Below, piece after piece: positions 22,556-35,716 of a DNA stretch of 64,000 nucleotides (the first letter of the stretch is position 1; each line of letters begins with the position of its first letter). The DNA is taken from NCBI GenBank assembly GCA_022747635.1, contig JAKTNV010000004.1, forward strand, positions 86,075,552 through 86,139,551, given 5' to 3'. Source of the DNA: Hetaerina americana. Its lineage: Eukaryota > Arthropoda > Insecta > Odonata > Calopterygidae. The notes under the pieces are model-generated. The model saw only the letters and a program-made list of their open reading frames with translations, ran no database searches and was not told where the DNA came from. The position numbers were made by a program, and so were the translations under genes.

Positions 22556-25500
22556 CCATCCGAAATACCACCGGACGGAGGAACAACGCGAGGGAGCAGT
22601 GTGAGCACAAACCCTTCCAGGAGACTCGAGGCGAATGCCGCTGTGTCCTCACCCTCTTTTCGGAATCGCTAACCCTACTCCGCTTTCTCCCCATACCCTC
22701 GCCCGTCCCTTAATCTTAACGGTCCACTCACGATAAATCCACTGCGAAACTTTAGTTTCCCTAACTTCCCCCGAACTGTAAAACTATTCTCTTTATTTGA
22801 CGCACCATAAGATGTCATAATAAGTTCTGCGGAATCATTTCCGAGGATAAACGTATCGCCGAAAATACAATGCATTGACAAGGGAAGGAAAAAAATGAAT
22901 GTTAATAGAATTCGACAGTGACCACAGGCAAAATTTTACCCTTCGATTCGACACCAACGAAATGTAACAACGATTTTGAATACATAATTTTCATGATCGA
23001 AATCTGGATGGCAAATGCATTCATGAAACATTTATGAAATCGAAGTTAAATCTCTGTAGGATGCGCAGGTTTAGACCAAATAAATGATTTTCTATTTCGC
23101 TTTCCCTCTGGGAGAGCGTAATGCATCTGGATTATTTTGCCCGACACCATATCACATGGAGACTGGCCGCAATCAAAGTTGTCGCATCGAGGCCTCTGAC
23201 CTATGATTATGACTGGCTCCAAGGGCTGGGGCCAACACATTCTGCAGGGTATTCGGACAGGCTGCCTGATGGCTGCATCGAGCACAAGCCGCCCGTTACT
23301 TCCCCTCCCCTTCCAATTTTTTCTCCGTGCCATTTAACGTTTGGAAATACCGCCTTGAAGCGTGCGCACACTCAAAAAAAATTCCCGTTTTCCCGACTCC
23401 ATCCATTCCCTTCGAACCGATGTTTTATTCCACGATTGAAAAAAAATCGCACGAGACAATAATACATGGGGTCGCGAAAAGAGGACGAGGACGGTGCTGT
23501 TATTGTTGGAAGCATTCATCATGGTGGTCTCCCTCACAGTCCAACTAACACATTCAAAAAAAAAAGAGAGAGAGAGAAGCAACGTTCTCATCAGAAAACG
23601 AAATCATCCCGAACCCTGCTATTCCAAATAATTGCCCGTGCCCGAGAGCGTGTAAACACGCAAAGCTACGGGATCTCTCTTTATTCATGCCACAGCACTA
23701 ATTTTAATTCTACGGACAGAATTAATTCAATCTAAAAACGAGATGTATTAAATGATAAATAAAAAAAAAACTTAATAAAATATATTACTATTAAATCCCG
23801 ATACTTTTTATGTGCTCCGGAGCGAAATAAGGGTGGGAGGACCTTCTTTATGGGGGTGGGGGGGATAGAAGGTGGAGAGGGCCACCGTACAAACATTTAT
23901 TTACTCAGAATTAACACAATTAAAGAGTGAATTCTACCGGTCCATTCACGGATCACCCTTCACGTAAACACATTTTATAAATTATTCACGGGGTCTTCCC
24001 TCCAAATTAAAAATATAAATAATAAAAAGTTCGAGCACCAAAACAAATCGGCGGAAATCATCGACCCGGAATCGAATCGTTCGATAAAAAAGTTTTACTA
24101 CGAGGGTGCTCGGTGTCGTGTGGGACGGTTCCAATTAAGATTCGAGGTCCCGTCAGGGAACACTCCCGCCACGGGGAAAGCCGAATGAGAGAGAGAGGGC
24201 ACTATTTAAAGTCAGCTGTCGCCGCTAATTACATTTCGTCACAGAAGGATGGGGTTTCCTCCACGAAAACAATCGGACCCGCAGCACCAAAAGAGAGGTG
24301 GAAAAGGGGTGTGGGAGGGGGGCGAAATAGGAGAAACGACGGTCAACCCCCGAGGGATGCTCACACAAATATTTTTGAGAGATAAATTACGCTTTAATTA
24401 TAGCTTGAGTGAGTGTGTGCGGGGGAGGAGGGCTGGGAGGAGGGTGGAGGGAGGTAGGGATAGAAAAAAGGCGTATTTCTTCCAAGTAATATCAAAACTA
24501 ATTCACGAAGGATTCGCGGTCGCCGAGGGAACTTCTTGGCAGCTGCTGACAACGAAGAGGCGGGAGTTCCGGTCTCAATGCACTCACACACACGCACACA
24601 CACACGCGGAGACATCGGATGGAGAGAGCGAGAGAGATAGAAATGATCCCTTGGAAGATTGTAAAGCTGTGAGAATTAAAATTAAACAATAAAAATGATT
24701 CGGCAACTATTATTCACTTAGTTAGATTTGAATCGGCAAGGGCAATTAAACCTGAACAGGTGCGGCTCGGTTGCCCGGTTCTGTTGTCCAAAAAATGATG
24801 AAATTATGAAGGTCGCCCAGACATCTTCCGAGTCTCTGATTATTAACAGAAATTGTCGCATGAAAAAGTTATTTAAAAGCCATAGAGTCGTAAAATGCAC
24901 GGAGGAATTGTTCCCTCGCTTATAACCATCACTCCCCCATTAAGAATCAGATAAGCGTCCCACTTTCGGTGTTCTCGCCGCGATAAAATATAATTTCGTA
25001 CGCAGTCTGAGCGTGAAAAAATGAAAACAAAAACGAAACTTCGCCTTAGGTCGAAGGTCTCGAAACATGAGGCAACGATTGGAAAAATTTTCAAAAATCC
25101 GGAAATCCGATAATTAAAATCTCCGCCCCCCCCCTCCCCCGAGGAATAAAACGCAATCTCGTTTTCAATTTATCAATTTATCGTACGTCACAAGCAAATA
25201 CCGAAGGGTTGAGTGGGTCGCCGTCGTTCAAAGGGAGAGGACCACTTCCCTGACTCGCCACCCTTTCCTTTTCACATCTCGGGAAACGCACTGACAAAAA
25301 AAATGAAGACGGCTCCTAAGGGACGTTATGCCGTCACTTCCAGAGAAATGTCGCGAAGCAATGACGACCGAAAAGAGATATATTTTTGCGAACGCTGACC
25401 ATTTGCGAAATAACATCTCCAATCGTTCCATGTAACCAAATAACCCTAATTCTCGCCTAATATTGAAAAAAAATGGAGCAACATATTCAGCCTTGGCTCA

Positions 25501-25870
25501 ATTTCAAATTTTAATGCACACACATTCAAAAGTGCATATATACATAAATAGCCGGTGAAGGAGTGCGCCCACTCAAAGGCTATAATTTACATTTTGATGA
25601 CATCCAATTGTTTCACGCCCCACACGGATACAGATTTGACATTTTAGTAGAAATGAGTCTTCATTTTAATAGTCTTGGAAACCGCGAGTGATATTTATTT
25701 TTTCTATCAGGGAAAATGGTTTAAGGCTAACTAAAATCCCTGACTAGGATCACGAAATGTCCGGTTTTTCCTCTTTTTTATGGTGCCCGGAGACGTCTGG
25801 GATGATTCTGAATTATTCTCCAGAATTTCCCAAACCAAAATGCAAATTATTTATGCACGAGTACACGTAA
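22556..25870. other. Unassigned DNA
   Basis: Open frames at 23046-23591, on both strands, and at 24113-24692 are unrecognised. A G-rich stretch (24420-24455), (CA) repeats (24583-24607) and (GA) runs are present. Confidence 0.5.
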
Positions 25871-25915
25871 ATAACACCCCATGCCACACGTTTTTGAGTG
25901 GGTTAGCATGAATAC
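25871..25915 (+). mobile_element. LINE 3' tail fragment
   Basis: ATAACACCCCATGCCACACG followed by TTTTTGAGTGGGTTAGCATG: tail with a diverged hairpin region. Confidence 0.5.
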
Positions 25916-26631
25916 AAGCGTATATGCATGCGTATATGTGTATCCAACATGAGTGCAAGTCCCGATTTTTTCGACATCTTTTTTTTTCATGACTCATTAC
26001 GTCGTCCAACATTAATCTAATATAATATGCTAACTTTATTCCTCACATCTCAACATGGTGACAAAAGCAAGTAGACATTGGGAAGTATCGACCCTCGTTA
26101 TCAACCAATTTTCCGCGGGCTACAGGAGTGCAGTTTCCACCAAATTATAAGGAAAATACAAACCATTCGATTTTAAAACTCGCAAAGTGGCAATAATACT
26201 AACTCCGCCTTACATTAATATTTGAGATCACATGAAGAGAATAAGGGAAAGTGACTCACGGTTTGAAACACACACGGTTTAGCAATAGATCAGATTGCAC
26301 ACACGGTTGCTGGCGACACGGAGGGAATTATAACGACAGCAAACGTTATTGGTAGATTCGACCACCCGGCAAAAAACGAGAGAGTGACACAGACAGATTC
26401 AATTATTCTGTCGTTCTTCCCACGCACGACACACAATCATAAAAAAAATCGAATCCAAGAATGCGAAAATTTTATTTCGAAAGAAAAACATGAAAATTTA
26501 ATAAAACCCACACATTATTGCACAGTGTATTTAGGTGTGCATGTTAGTATGTGTACAGGTGCTTGTAGTTATGAGTAATGCATGGATGCATACACATGAA
26601 TGAACTCATGTTTGTACAATCATGACTGGTT

Positions 26632-26692
26632 CTCTAACACCTCCCTACACACACCCTTGCGACGACTCACGTGGGTTCATTCTGTAGATTAA
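26632..26692 (+). mobile_element. LINE 3' tail, adjacent to a second copy
   Basis: Reads ctctaacacctccctacaca, cacccttgcgacgactcacg, then tgggttcattctgtagatta: the family tail with substitutions. It ends directly at the start of the next fragment in the same orientation, so two 3' ends lie head to tail. Confidence 0.65.
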
Positions 26693-26693
26693 G

Positions 26694-26888
26694 TAAGAAG
26701 GAATTACTTTTCCTTTGCACTGTTCGTGACCACAACGGCAGGAAACATCACGCAAGTGCGACAATTTGAACGTCCCGAAAATGAAATGAGAATATATGTC
26801 ATAAACCTCTAATCACTCTCATGTCTGGTGACCTCATACCCCCTGCCACACTCCCTCGCGGCGGCTTGCAGAGTAAGATGCAGATGGA
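26694..26888 (+). mobile_element. LINE 3' fragment, plus strand, with FFxRTVRD remnant
   Basis: Plus-strand codons from about 26696 read K-K-E-L-L-F-L-C-T-V-R-D-H-N-G, a decayed form of the K-E-S-F-F-P-R-T-I-R-D-W-N motif. About 95 bp later comes the tail: CCCCCTGCCACACTCCCTCG, then GCGGCTTGCAGAGTAAGATG and CAGATGGA. Coding end followed by tail is the right order. This is one of the clearest tails in the window. Confidence 0.82.
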
Positions 26889-27917
26889 CCACCTGCGTCT
26901 ACAAATCGCGTGAATTTCGAAGTGATCCCGACGTGTCGCACTGTAACTTCTCGGAGGAGAGAAAGGAGCCGACGCCGAAAGAAACACTACATACTCGCAC
27001 TAAACTCCTCGTTTAATACGGATGCCGATGTTTAAGTCGCGTCTCTCGCATGCATTAGCCCCAGGGACCAAACGAAAACGAGAACTGACTCAGCGGGTGA
27101 GTGAGCGGCCAAATTTCTTGACACCTTAGCCACGACCGCTGGCGGAGATGGCCTCGTTATTTTTTTTCAATCGGACGCGAGAACGGCGCGAGGGTGGGGG
27201 GGGGAGGAGATGGGTTGGGACGTTCAGAGCTGGCGAGGCCGGCTATCCAGACGGACTGGGTTGGACAAGTGCCCCCGGAGCCACAGATACAGGCGAGACT
27301 GCCGCCATCTCCCCACACACACACACATGCGCCGGTCCCCAAAGCACGAATTCAGGCGACCCCTCCCCCAACCCCACTCTCCCTCACACCCTTGAGTGAG
27401 AGGCCTGCGGAAACACCTTCGAGCACTCCACTCCCTCTCTCCTCGCTTGCCAAGCCTTCCTAAGCATTTCGGAAACCACTCGGGGGTGGATCTTCAGGGT
27501 GTTTGGGCCGGAAAGATTGGCAGATACGCTTCCGCCAGACCCAGGCGCATTGTGTATACCCTCTTGCACACTTAGGACGGGGAGAGGGAGGGGGGGAGGT
27601 CAGAATATGGAGGCGGTGTGGCGAGCTTGGGGTGAGCAACAGAGGACGAAAATTTCCCCGACGACGAATGCGCACGGTTTTCACCGGTCGGGATTATTTG
27701 TCCGCGATCGAGAATTTCGTTATGCAGCCGAATACGAGCCCATTCCTATTACTGCAAAGTGATTTCTTCAAACACGCTTGTATCGGCACAGTGCATTTCT
27801 GCCCGGAAGGCTTAACACAATGTAATTTGCAATGCTAACCTCATGAAAATTTGTGAACAATATTTGCGTGTAAATCAGTCTCTCTAGAATCACCCAGCGA
27901 AGATACTAAACTATCGC
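26889..27917. other. Unassigned GC-richer DNA
   Basis: 27140-27620 is GC-rich and open in several frames on both strands with low-complexity Pro/Gly/Ser translations. GGGTGGGGGGGGGAGGAGAT followed by GGGTTGGG (27193-27220) is a G-quadruplex-type motif. Confidence 0.5.
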
Positions 27918-28196
27918 CAGGGGCGGATCCAAATGGGGTTATCAGTCTCCCCTAAAACGATTATTTTGGGTTGCATTAAAATTCAAAACGGATGTTTCCT
28001 AGTACACGCGAAATATTAGTTTTCAATCCTGGTGTCACCTGAGCATATGTGCAATTATCTACTGCAGCGTGAGTGCGAATTAAGTTTCCGCCAAATTAAT
28101 TTTGATTTTCAACTTTCTTTGTAGGAAAATGAACACAAACTTATTTTTGAACTGATGAAAATGTGCTATATAGTAGTTCTTCTAGATCCGCCACTG
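27918..28196. mobile_element. hAT-like MITE, 279 bp
   Basis: The left end CAGGGGCGGATCCA and the right end, inverted, CAGTGGCGGATCTA match at 12 of 14 positions. CAGnGGCGGATC is a typical hAT terminus. The left end is followed by CTCCCCTAAAA, as often seen in such elements. The interior has no transposase frame. The expected 8-bp target duplication is not evident (ACTATCGC left, ACGAAGAG right), so the insertion is old or an end is misplaced. Confidence 0.6.
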
Positions 28197-29368
28197 ACGA
28201 AGAGGAAAAGTTTGCTACATCTTTCGTGTTAATCAAAATTCTTTAACTGCACGAGTATTTTTGATGTAGCATCCATCGTCTTTCAATATCCAAGTCTAAA
28301 AAGAAAAGAGGATAATATATTCGCCAACAATGATTGACTACACTTAGTGAAATTGACGGAGTTATTATCTCATCTACTATTATTACGTGTATAGATGGAT
28401 AAGAATCACGAAATTTTCGTTGCATACGTCGAAAGAAATAGGTCACATGGGTCGGTAGGCTGAGAAAACTAAAAGCTGTGTTCTCTCAAAAATTGAAAGG
28501 CAACAGAGAAAAAGATTTATCAATTTTCCTGAATCAAACTTGAGCACCAAACTTTGGGATAAAGAAGAATGACTCAAAGGCAAAATATTCCATTCGCCAA
28601 TATCAGACCCTCTCCTTCCTCTTCTACCCTCGACGAATTGAAATGGCTGTTTTTCTTCCCATGTCCATCAAGTCTTTCGGCGACGGAAACATCTTTGACA
28701 TGATGGAAACGAAGATTCGACGTTGCAGCGGGGACGGGGGCGATCGAAAGGCTTTTTTCATGACATATGTATCTTCCTTCATTTTTTTTTGCCAGAGATT
28801 ACACGGAGGCTTGAATCCGCTTCGCACAGTCATCCTCCGCGACGTCAGTCCCCACTTATGCCAACCAGCCATTTCCGTCTCGGAATACGTGCGCGCATCA
28901 ATGAATAATACATCCAACCTATACTTATGTAGGTATATCATCATTTTCATCTCACTCACTTTGGATTAGGGAGGCCATGGACTATAGGAAGGTGGATCGA
29001 AGAGCGTCGGAAGCAAAATACCACGGAACCAAACTAACACCAGATCGTACGTATATGGGGAGAGAATAATAGGAGCATGACCCTAGTCGCATTCAGGAAA
29101 ACCTAGCTTCGACAAAAGAAAATGGGAGGATGAGAAACATTCAAATGAAAAAGTGAAAATGAAGTTTTGTTTTCCATTGGCCCAACCTCGCCTCGAATGC
29201 GCGTCGGAAATTCGTAACCCTTATCGGGACCTTATTTCGTAACTAAGCAAGGTCACCTGTTTCTTAAAAAATTGTCTTGAACAGCCAATAATCTTCAAGT
29301 GTCGCATTTTCATTCGAAATGCTGGTTTAAAGCACAATCCTGGCACGTAGATTACATACACACCTACG
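28197..29368. other. Unassigned DNA
   Basis: Frames of about 110 codons on both strands at 28624-28969 mirror each other; neither is recognised. Confidence 0.5.
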
Positions 29369-29415
29369 TAACACCCAGAAAAGCCACCGCAAGAGCGTCT
29401 GGCAGGGGTTGTTAG
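29369..29415 (-). mobile_element. LINE 3' tail fragment
   Basis: TAACACCCAGAAAAGCCACC, then GCAAGAGCGTCTGGCAGGGG: inverted tail. Confidence 0.6.
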
Positions 29416-29989
29416 AAGACCAGGCTTTTAGGTCTAAATACCACTCGAGGACACAAATTACACATTTCACACACAAAAACTCACGTAAACTTACAAAGAT
29501 GTATGCCGACCTACATCATGCAATAATGGGCGTTTTTGAGTAAAGTTTTAAAATTTTGTTTTTTTTTGGGTAAGAGGAGTGCTTATGTATGATGTTGTTA
29601 TGTCTATTTTTTACTGCATTCTCAGGTACACGCGTTTGTTAGTTGAAAGCATATGTACTTGCATACGTGCACGTTAAAAAGATTTTTGCATGAATGTACA
29701 TAGCACTACATGTATGAATGTACATTACCGCCTTTTTTAGCATGGTGCACATTGCAACGGGGTAAATCCCTGGCATTCAAACTCAAATGTCTCGACTTTG
29801 ATTCCCACCTTTCCATTAGGGTGAGCTATGTTTATCTTTTTAATAGAGCTCAAGGGTATTTTTTGGCTTTGTCGCTTGCAATCCAATACAAAAAGACAAA
29901 CATTCAAGCTTTCGGGGTATGGTCGAATAAATATTTTTAAAACCTGCATCGGCAGGGAATTTAATTCAAGCTAGCGATTTAGAATACTT

Positions 29990-30980
29990 TATCTCATAAT
30001 GCCTGGAAATTTTCCTTCCGTAATTATACTCTATTTGTACATTTGCGACCAACAAGAGCAGAGCGTGCCTCCTGCCTCACTTGCGGGCACGCACTCCTGT
30101 TCGAATGAAAGGGGGAACTCCAGAAGGAGGAGGAGGTGGAGGGATGGGCACCTAAGGGAATGCGAACACGTCACGATCGGTTGGGAGAAGAGAGAGGAGT
30201 GCGACGAAGGAACAAAAGAGAGGGAGTCGCGGCCGTGAGGGGGAAGAAAAAAGGTGAGCACCATTCGGGATACCCTGGGCCAGGGACGCCCTAAAGCTAC
30301 CCCCCCCTCTCTCCCACCACCACCGCCTCAAATCCGGACTCCCACTGAACCCCGTAGCCGTCGGAAGAGGCGGCTGGGAACCGGCGGGAGGGAGAGGCGG
30401 CTTGTTAGGGTCGATTGGAATGAGGGAGGGGTGTGTGTGTTCGCCGAGCAAGGGTCAGGGGGGGGGGCGAAGAGGCAGAAAGAAAGGTGGATTGGGAAAC
30501 GGAGGGTGATAAAACCCCACCGCCGCCCGAATGGATGGGGCTGAATAGGGCTCGCTCCCACATTACTCGTTGGCCTGCCACTTCCCGTGCCCGCCCCTCC
30601 GGCTACCTACCCGAAGGAGCTATCTACCTACTCTTTCCCCAAACCGCCCGCCCTCCCCGTTCCGGCGAGCGGAGAGGAGGCGACGAAAGGGGTGGGGAAA
30701 CAGTTCCCTCTCGTAAGGGGAGACGAGGAAGGATGGAGCGTAGGGAGGGTTTTGCGGGAGTGTGGGGTTGCAAGGTCCCCCTCCCCCCGCGGGGGGTCGG
30801 ATTGAGAGCCTTGGGGCTGCACTTGACGCACTCTCTGAATTGGCGAATAATATTTCTGGGCGACGGACCTCCTCCCCTTCGCGTTCGCCTTTATTTCAAG
30901 GGAGCCACGACGGACGAGTGAGACTGTGGGGGGGAGGGTCTTAGGGGTTTGCTCGGGTGCTCGGCGTGTCGCGACTTACG
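29990..30980. other. GC-rich, G-run-rich block, no recognised gene
   Basis: Dense in G or C runs and CpG, with several overlapping Pro/Arg/Gly-rich open frames on both strands that resemble no family I know. It could be a CpG-rich regulatory region or untranslated first exon. Both-strand openness is explained by the low density of AT-rich stop codons. Confidence 0.5.
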
Positions 30981-31251
30981 GCACGGCGGTCATTATGACC
31001 AAACTTTACTGCTGACATCGACGAAGATTGCACGAATCTTACGTTTTACGAATTCACTGACGCGAAAAGAATTATGTTGACCCGAACGCAACTTTGATAC
31101 GGGAAGGAATAGGAGTCATAGGGAAACCTTTCCCATTCGAACACGTCACGATCCCAACGGTGGGAAAATCTCACGAAAGATAATTCTAGCCTCTCGAAAA
31201 GAAAAGTGAATGTAACAAAAAATAATCACCAGTTAAAACTTCTATTGGCTG

Positions 31252-31280
31252 CTAACCTAACACCCCATGCCACATCCCGG
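31252..31280 (+). mobile_element. Partial LINE 3' tail
   Basis: CTAACCTAACACCCCATGCC then ACATCCCGG: the first half of the tail only. Confidence 0.4.
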
Positions 31281-32527
<1,247 letters not shown>

Positions 32528-33321
32528 ACCCACAAACATCTCAAAATGTTATTTCAGAAGTATCAAGGCACGTCGTAAACGCGCGTGTTGACATTCAGTA
32601 AACTTTCATGGAACGATGCCAAGGATATGGCGGACGTTCCCTTTGAGTTGACATCAATTCCCTATGAGTTCTGGATTTCGAAACGTCATTAACTATAAAA
32701 TTTCCCCCACGGTGATCCATGGGCATTAAGTTGACACAAGTCAGCCATCGCATTCTTCTACGGAGAGAACTGGAACTCCAGGAGCGACCTAATAATTTGC
32801 TTGGCAATTTTTTTTCAACTCTCCGCTTGACGCGGCTGCTATCCTCGATTCTCCTCCTCCTTCCCAGCTGATAAATGTACTATAGCATCGCGGAAGCTCG
32901 CATCTGTGTTCCGCCTCTTATTTGATGGCGGAGAGGTGATATGGATGGATGAGATAAAAAGTTAGCACGACCTTATCTTGACGCACGGCCACCGCTAAAT
33001 GTTTTAAATTATTCATGACTCTAGGATTTTTTCGGTCCAAATATACCGCGAACACGAGGGAATATTACTCGGGTACCGCGGACTACGAATAAATTTCACC
33101 AGTTCTTGGCGAGTAAAGAGTGGGGCCGGGAATATTTAAGAACTATTTATCAAGTAGAGTGGCGAGACTATAGCCCGTAAATTAAAGTTCAGGTAGGTGA
33201 AAATGACTCGACCGAATCTTCAATGCATATTAACTAAGAGCACGCTCCGATTTAACGATGAATTTTGCGAACAGCACCATGACAGAACGGGTGCTGCATC
33301 TACTTCTAAAGTTTAAAAAAC

Positions 33322-33545
33322 TTGGCAAGTTGCCATGATGACACGTGGCTTGGGGTGTTGCGATACAATATGTATTGGAGTAGTTTGTGATTAATGATAT
33401 TCCGTATACTTTTTACACTCGTAGGGTTCAAATTGTCATACGCGATGTTTTCCACTACTGTGGTCACGACTCGTGTGATGTAAAAATGATTCCCGATCGC
33501 TGTCTGCTATCAATTTTCCCTAACTCCGCTCTGTGTTCTAGCCTA
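33322..33545 (-). mobile_element. LINE 3' fragment with C-terminal motif and tail
   Basis: Minus-strand codons near 33500-33455 read E-S-F-L-H-H-T-S-R-D-H-S-S, a decayed F-F-P-R-T-I-R-D motif. The inverted tail (gatgacacgtggcttggggt) lies to the left at 33335-33360. Layout and spacing resemble the copy at 13.9 kb. Confidence 0.65.
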
Positions 33546-34129
33546 CCAATGAAATGAATGCAGTCCTTTAAATTACCTCTCCTCGGTCAGCGGAAACGCG
33601 ATTGATTTGTATACACATAATAGTTTAAGTCGAACGTTTAATCTTTGCACCCCCACTTGTTCCCAACTCAAGGCTATCCGATAATAATAATAAGTGTAAT
33701 AATCTCCCTTCCCTCGCAAAGAATCTTCACGGAATCGATAAGCCGTCCTCTGCGTCGTCCGCTACGATAATTTATGAATACAGTGTTTTCGAACGTGGGC
33801 GAGTAAAATATTTCCCCCAGATTTTGGGCGAATATTGATTGCCCCTATGACAATAAATCCAACAATTAAATGGATTACACCTTGTAAATGAATTCCTACT
33901 GGTTCCGCAATGAGGACGCAAAACTTAAAACTTTACTCACACCACCAAACTTTAAATCAAGTCGTGACAGTTAAGAAGGTAAATCCGTACGGTGTACTGA
34001 GCTGAGATGAGAAAACCTCACTTCAGTTTGACGATTAATCTCCCATTCGAACACCACGAAGACCAACGCCCACCCAAAATTTAGATGAATATTCAAAGAG
34101 AAGGTTTTCGATTTGCGAGGAGGAGATTT

Positions 34130-34510
34130 TCTTTTCCGACTGGAAAGATTGCACAGCTGCACATAAGCGCGCACACACACACACACGCCCTGCCTCTCTC
34201 TCTCCCTCGCCGTGCCCCTGACGACGCGACGTGAAAAATTTTTCACCGGCAGCTGAAATCGACCCCGCCTCTTAAAAACTACCCACTTGGAAAGGGGATT
34301 CAAGTGGCGCACGGGAATCAATTAACCCCGCCTCGAGACGCGTAGTCAAAGGAGATTTCATTAATCTCGCCGCCATGACACGCGGGACCCCGCCCGCCAG
34401 CCAGCCAGCGCACGTGCCCATACTTATAGCGGGCGGCGGCGGCGAATCGGTCCGGGAACCGGCCGTTAATGCCCCCGCCGGGAAGAAACGATGAGTATGC
34501 ACATCCCAGT
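34130..34510. other. CpG-rich block with repeated CCCCGCCTC motif
   Basis: CCCCGCCTC occurs at 34263-34271 and 34326-34334, each near an ATTAA/TTAAT sequence. CACGTG (34411-34416) and a GGCGGCGGCGGCG run follow. The layout resembles a regulatory region, but no exon is recognised beside it. Confidence 0.3.
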
Positions 34511-34632
34511 CGCCATTTCCACATTTTCAGATACCCTACCACATTCCCAGTCCGGAGAACTGCAATTCATGCCGCGGGAGCTCAACATCCAATAGCAAGA
34601 ACTACCCCACTCTTGGGGAGGGAAAACATACC

Positions 34633-34700
34633 TACAGTGGAACTCGGGTTATAACGAGGTGCAAGGGAACGAAGGCCATTGCTCGCAATGGCCGTTACCA
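34633..34700 (+). mobile_element. pogo/Tigger-like transposon end
   Basis: TACAGTGGAACTCGGGTTAT followed by AACGAGGTGCAAGGGAACGA resembles the CAGTGGAACCTCGgtTATAACGA termini of pogo/Tigger elements, including the leading TA. Just inside is a perfect 9-bp palindrome GGCCATTGC-TC-GCAATGGCC (34674-34693). A possible opposite end is the TTATAACCGCAACCTTCTGC near 35046-35067, but that match is weak. No transposase was recognised between them. Confidence 0.45.
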
Positions 34701-35045
34701 TATCCGTAACACGTGGCGTCATGATACCTCTACTTTCACTCAATTTTTCTATCAAATATACACAAACAAACACGCTCACACATGCGTATAAACTTTTGCA
34801 GAGGCAATTGAAACAAGATTAACATGAGCTATGATTTTGTTCCAGGTATCAATGTTATTGTAGGCTAAAAAATTGATAGGTTGGAAATTACTATAGACAT
34901 GAATGCGGAAAGGAATATGGAATGCAGGGGGAGTCTGGGAGGGGCAAAAGGTCACTAAAGGAGCAAGAAAATTATAGATCTTAGTTAGCCCTTGGTTAGC
35001 ATAGTTATAGCCTGCGCTAGTTCATTCGGCACAATGATTTGCTTA

Positions 35046-35471
35046 TTATAACCGCAACCTTCTGCACTTCAATGCCCGCTTTAATCGCGAACTGTTGTTC
35101 ATAGAAAACACATAATATCCCACCGACTCTTTTAACATGCTCGCAACAGCTAAGATCTTGTTGTGACCGAACTCGTTAGAAATGAGTTTGGATTGTATTT
35201 CGAAATTACATGGGTTATGGAATGCCGCATTGTCGTATGTCTCACTGTGAAGGGCTGTAAATGGAACATCCAATCCCCAAGTGAAGACGATATTATTTAG
35301 CGCGCCACGTGCAGATTTGAAAAGACTGGCAAGCAGTCCACTGTGTTGCTCAAATGTTACCACCGCTATTGGTCTACTCTGTATTAGCGCACACCTACGA
35401 CAACGCTTATTGATTTCCATCATGTCCCTTCTTAGTATGGCTGTGGTCTCTTTTAAAGAGGCTTGTTTTAA
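35046..35471 (-). other. Unrecognised open frame of about 140 codons
   Basis: Minus strand, open from about 35471, first ATG at 35423. It contains KETTAILRRDMMEINKRCRR. No domain, signal peptide or membrane segment was recognised. Its 3' end abuts the possible far end of the pogo-like element at 34.6 kb, but nothing in it resembles a transposase. A frame of this length can occur by chance in 64 kb. Confidence 0.15.
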
Positions 35472-35673
35472 TTTTTATCCCCGGTCTATACCTGAAAACT
35501 TCTCCAGTGTGTAAAATTAGCACTTGTTTAAAACTAAGTTTTCCACGAACAAGAATGCACAACCTTGCACGTCCTTCTCAGGGATTTTAAGTTGTTAAGT
35601 TAAGATGCCATTCTTACTTTCCCTCACCTCTTAAACAGACTCCCTCATCCCATACCCTTTTACACCGAGTGTT

Positions 35674-35716
35674 TGCACCCCATGTCACACACTTTTTTCG
35701 TGGCTCGCGGGGTCTT
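35674..35716 (+). mobile_element. LINE 3' tail fragment
   Basis: TGCACCCCATGTCACACACT, then TTTTTCGTGGCTCGCGGGGT: tail with preserved GTGGCT. Confidence 0.6.

Noticed and set aside
30254..30921. Arg/Pro/Gly-rich proteins in the GC-rich block (also 11643-12181, 19376-19970, 39689-40084, 46727-47340, 60896-61353)
   Set aside because: All are open on both strands in G-run-rich DNA, have low-complexity composition and no family resemblance. Openness follows from scarcity of AT-rich stop codons.
34700..35423. pogo/Tigger transposase for the terminus at 34.6 kb
   Set aside because: The minus frame at 35046-35423 shows no DDE catalytic motif and no CENP-B-type DNA-binding domain, and the opposite terminus is weak.
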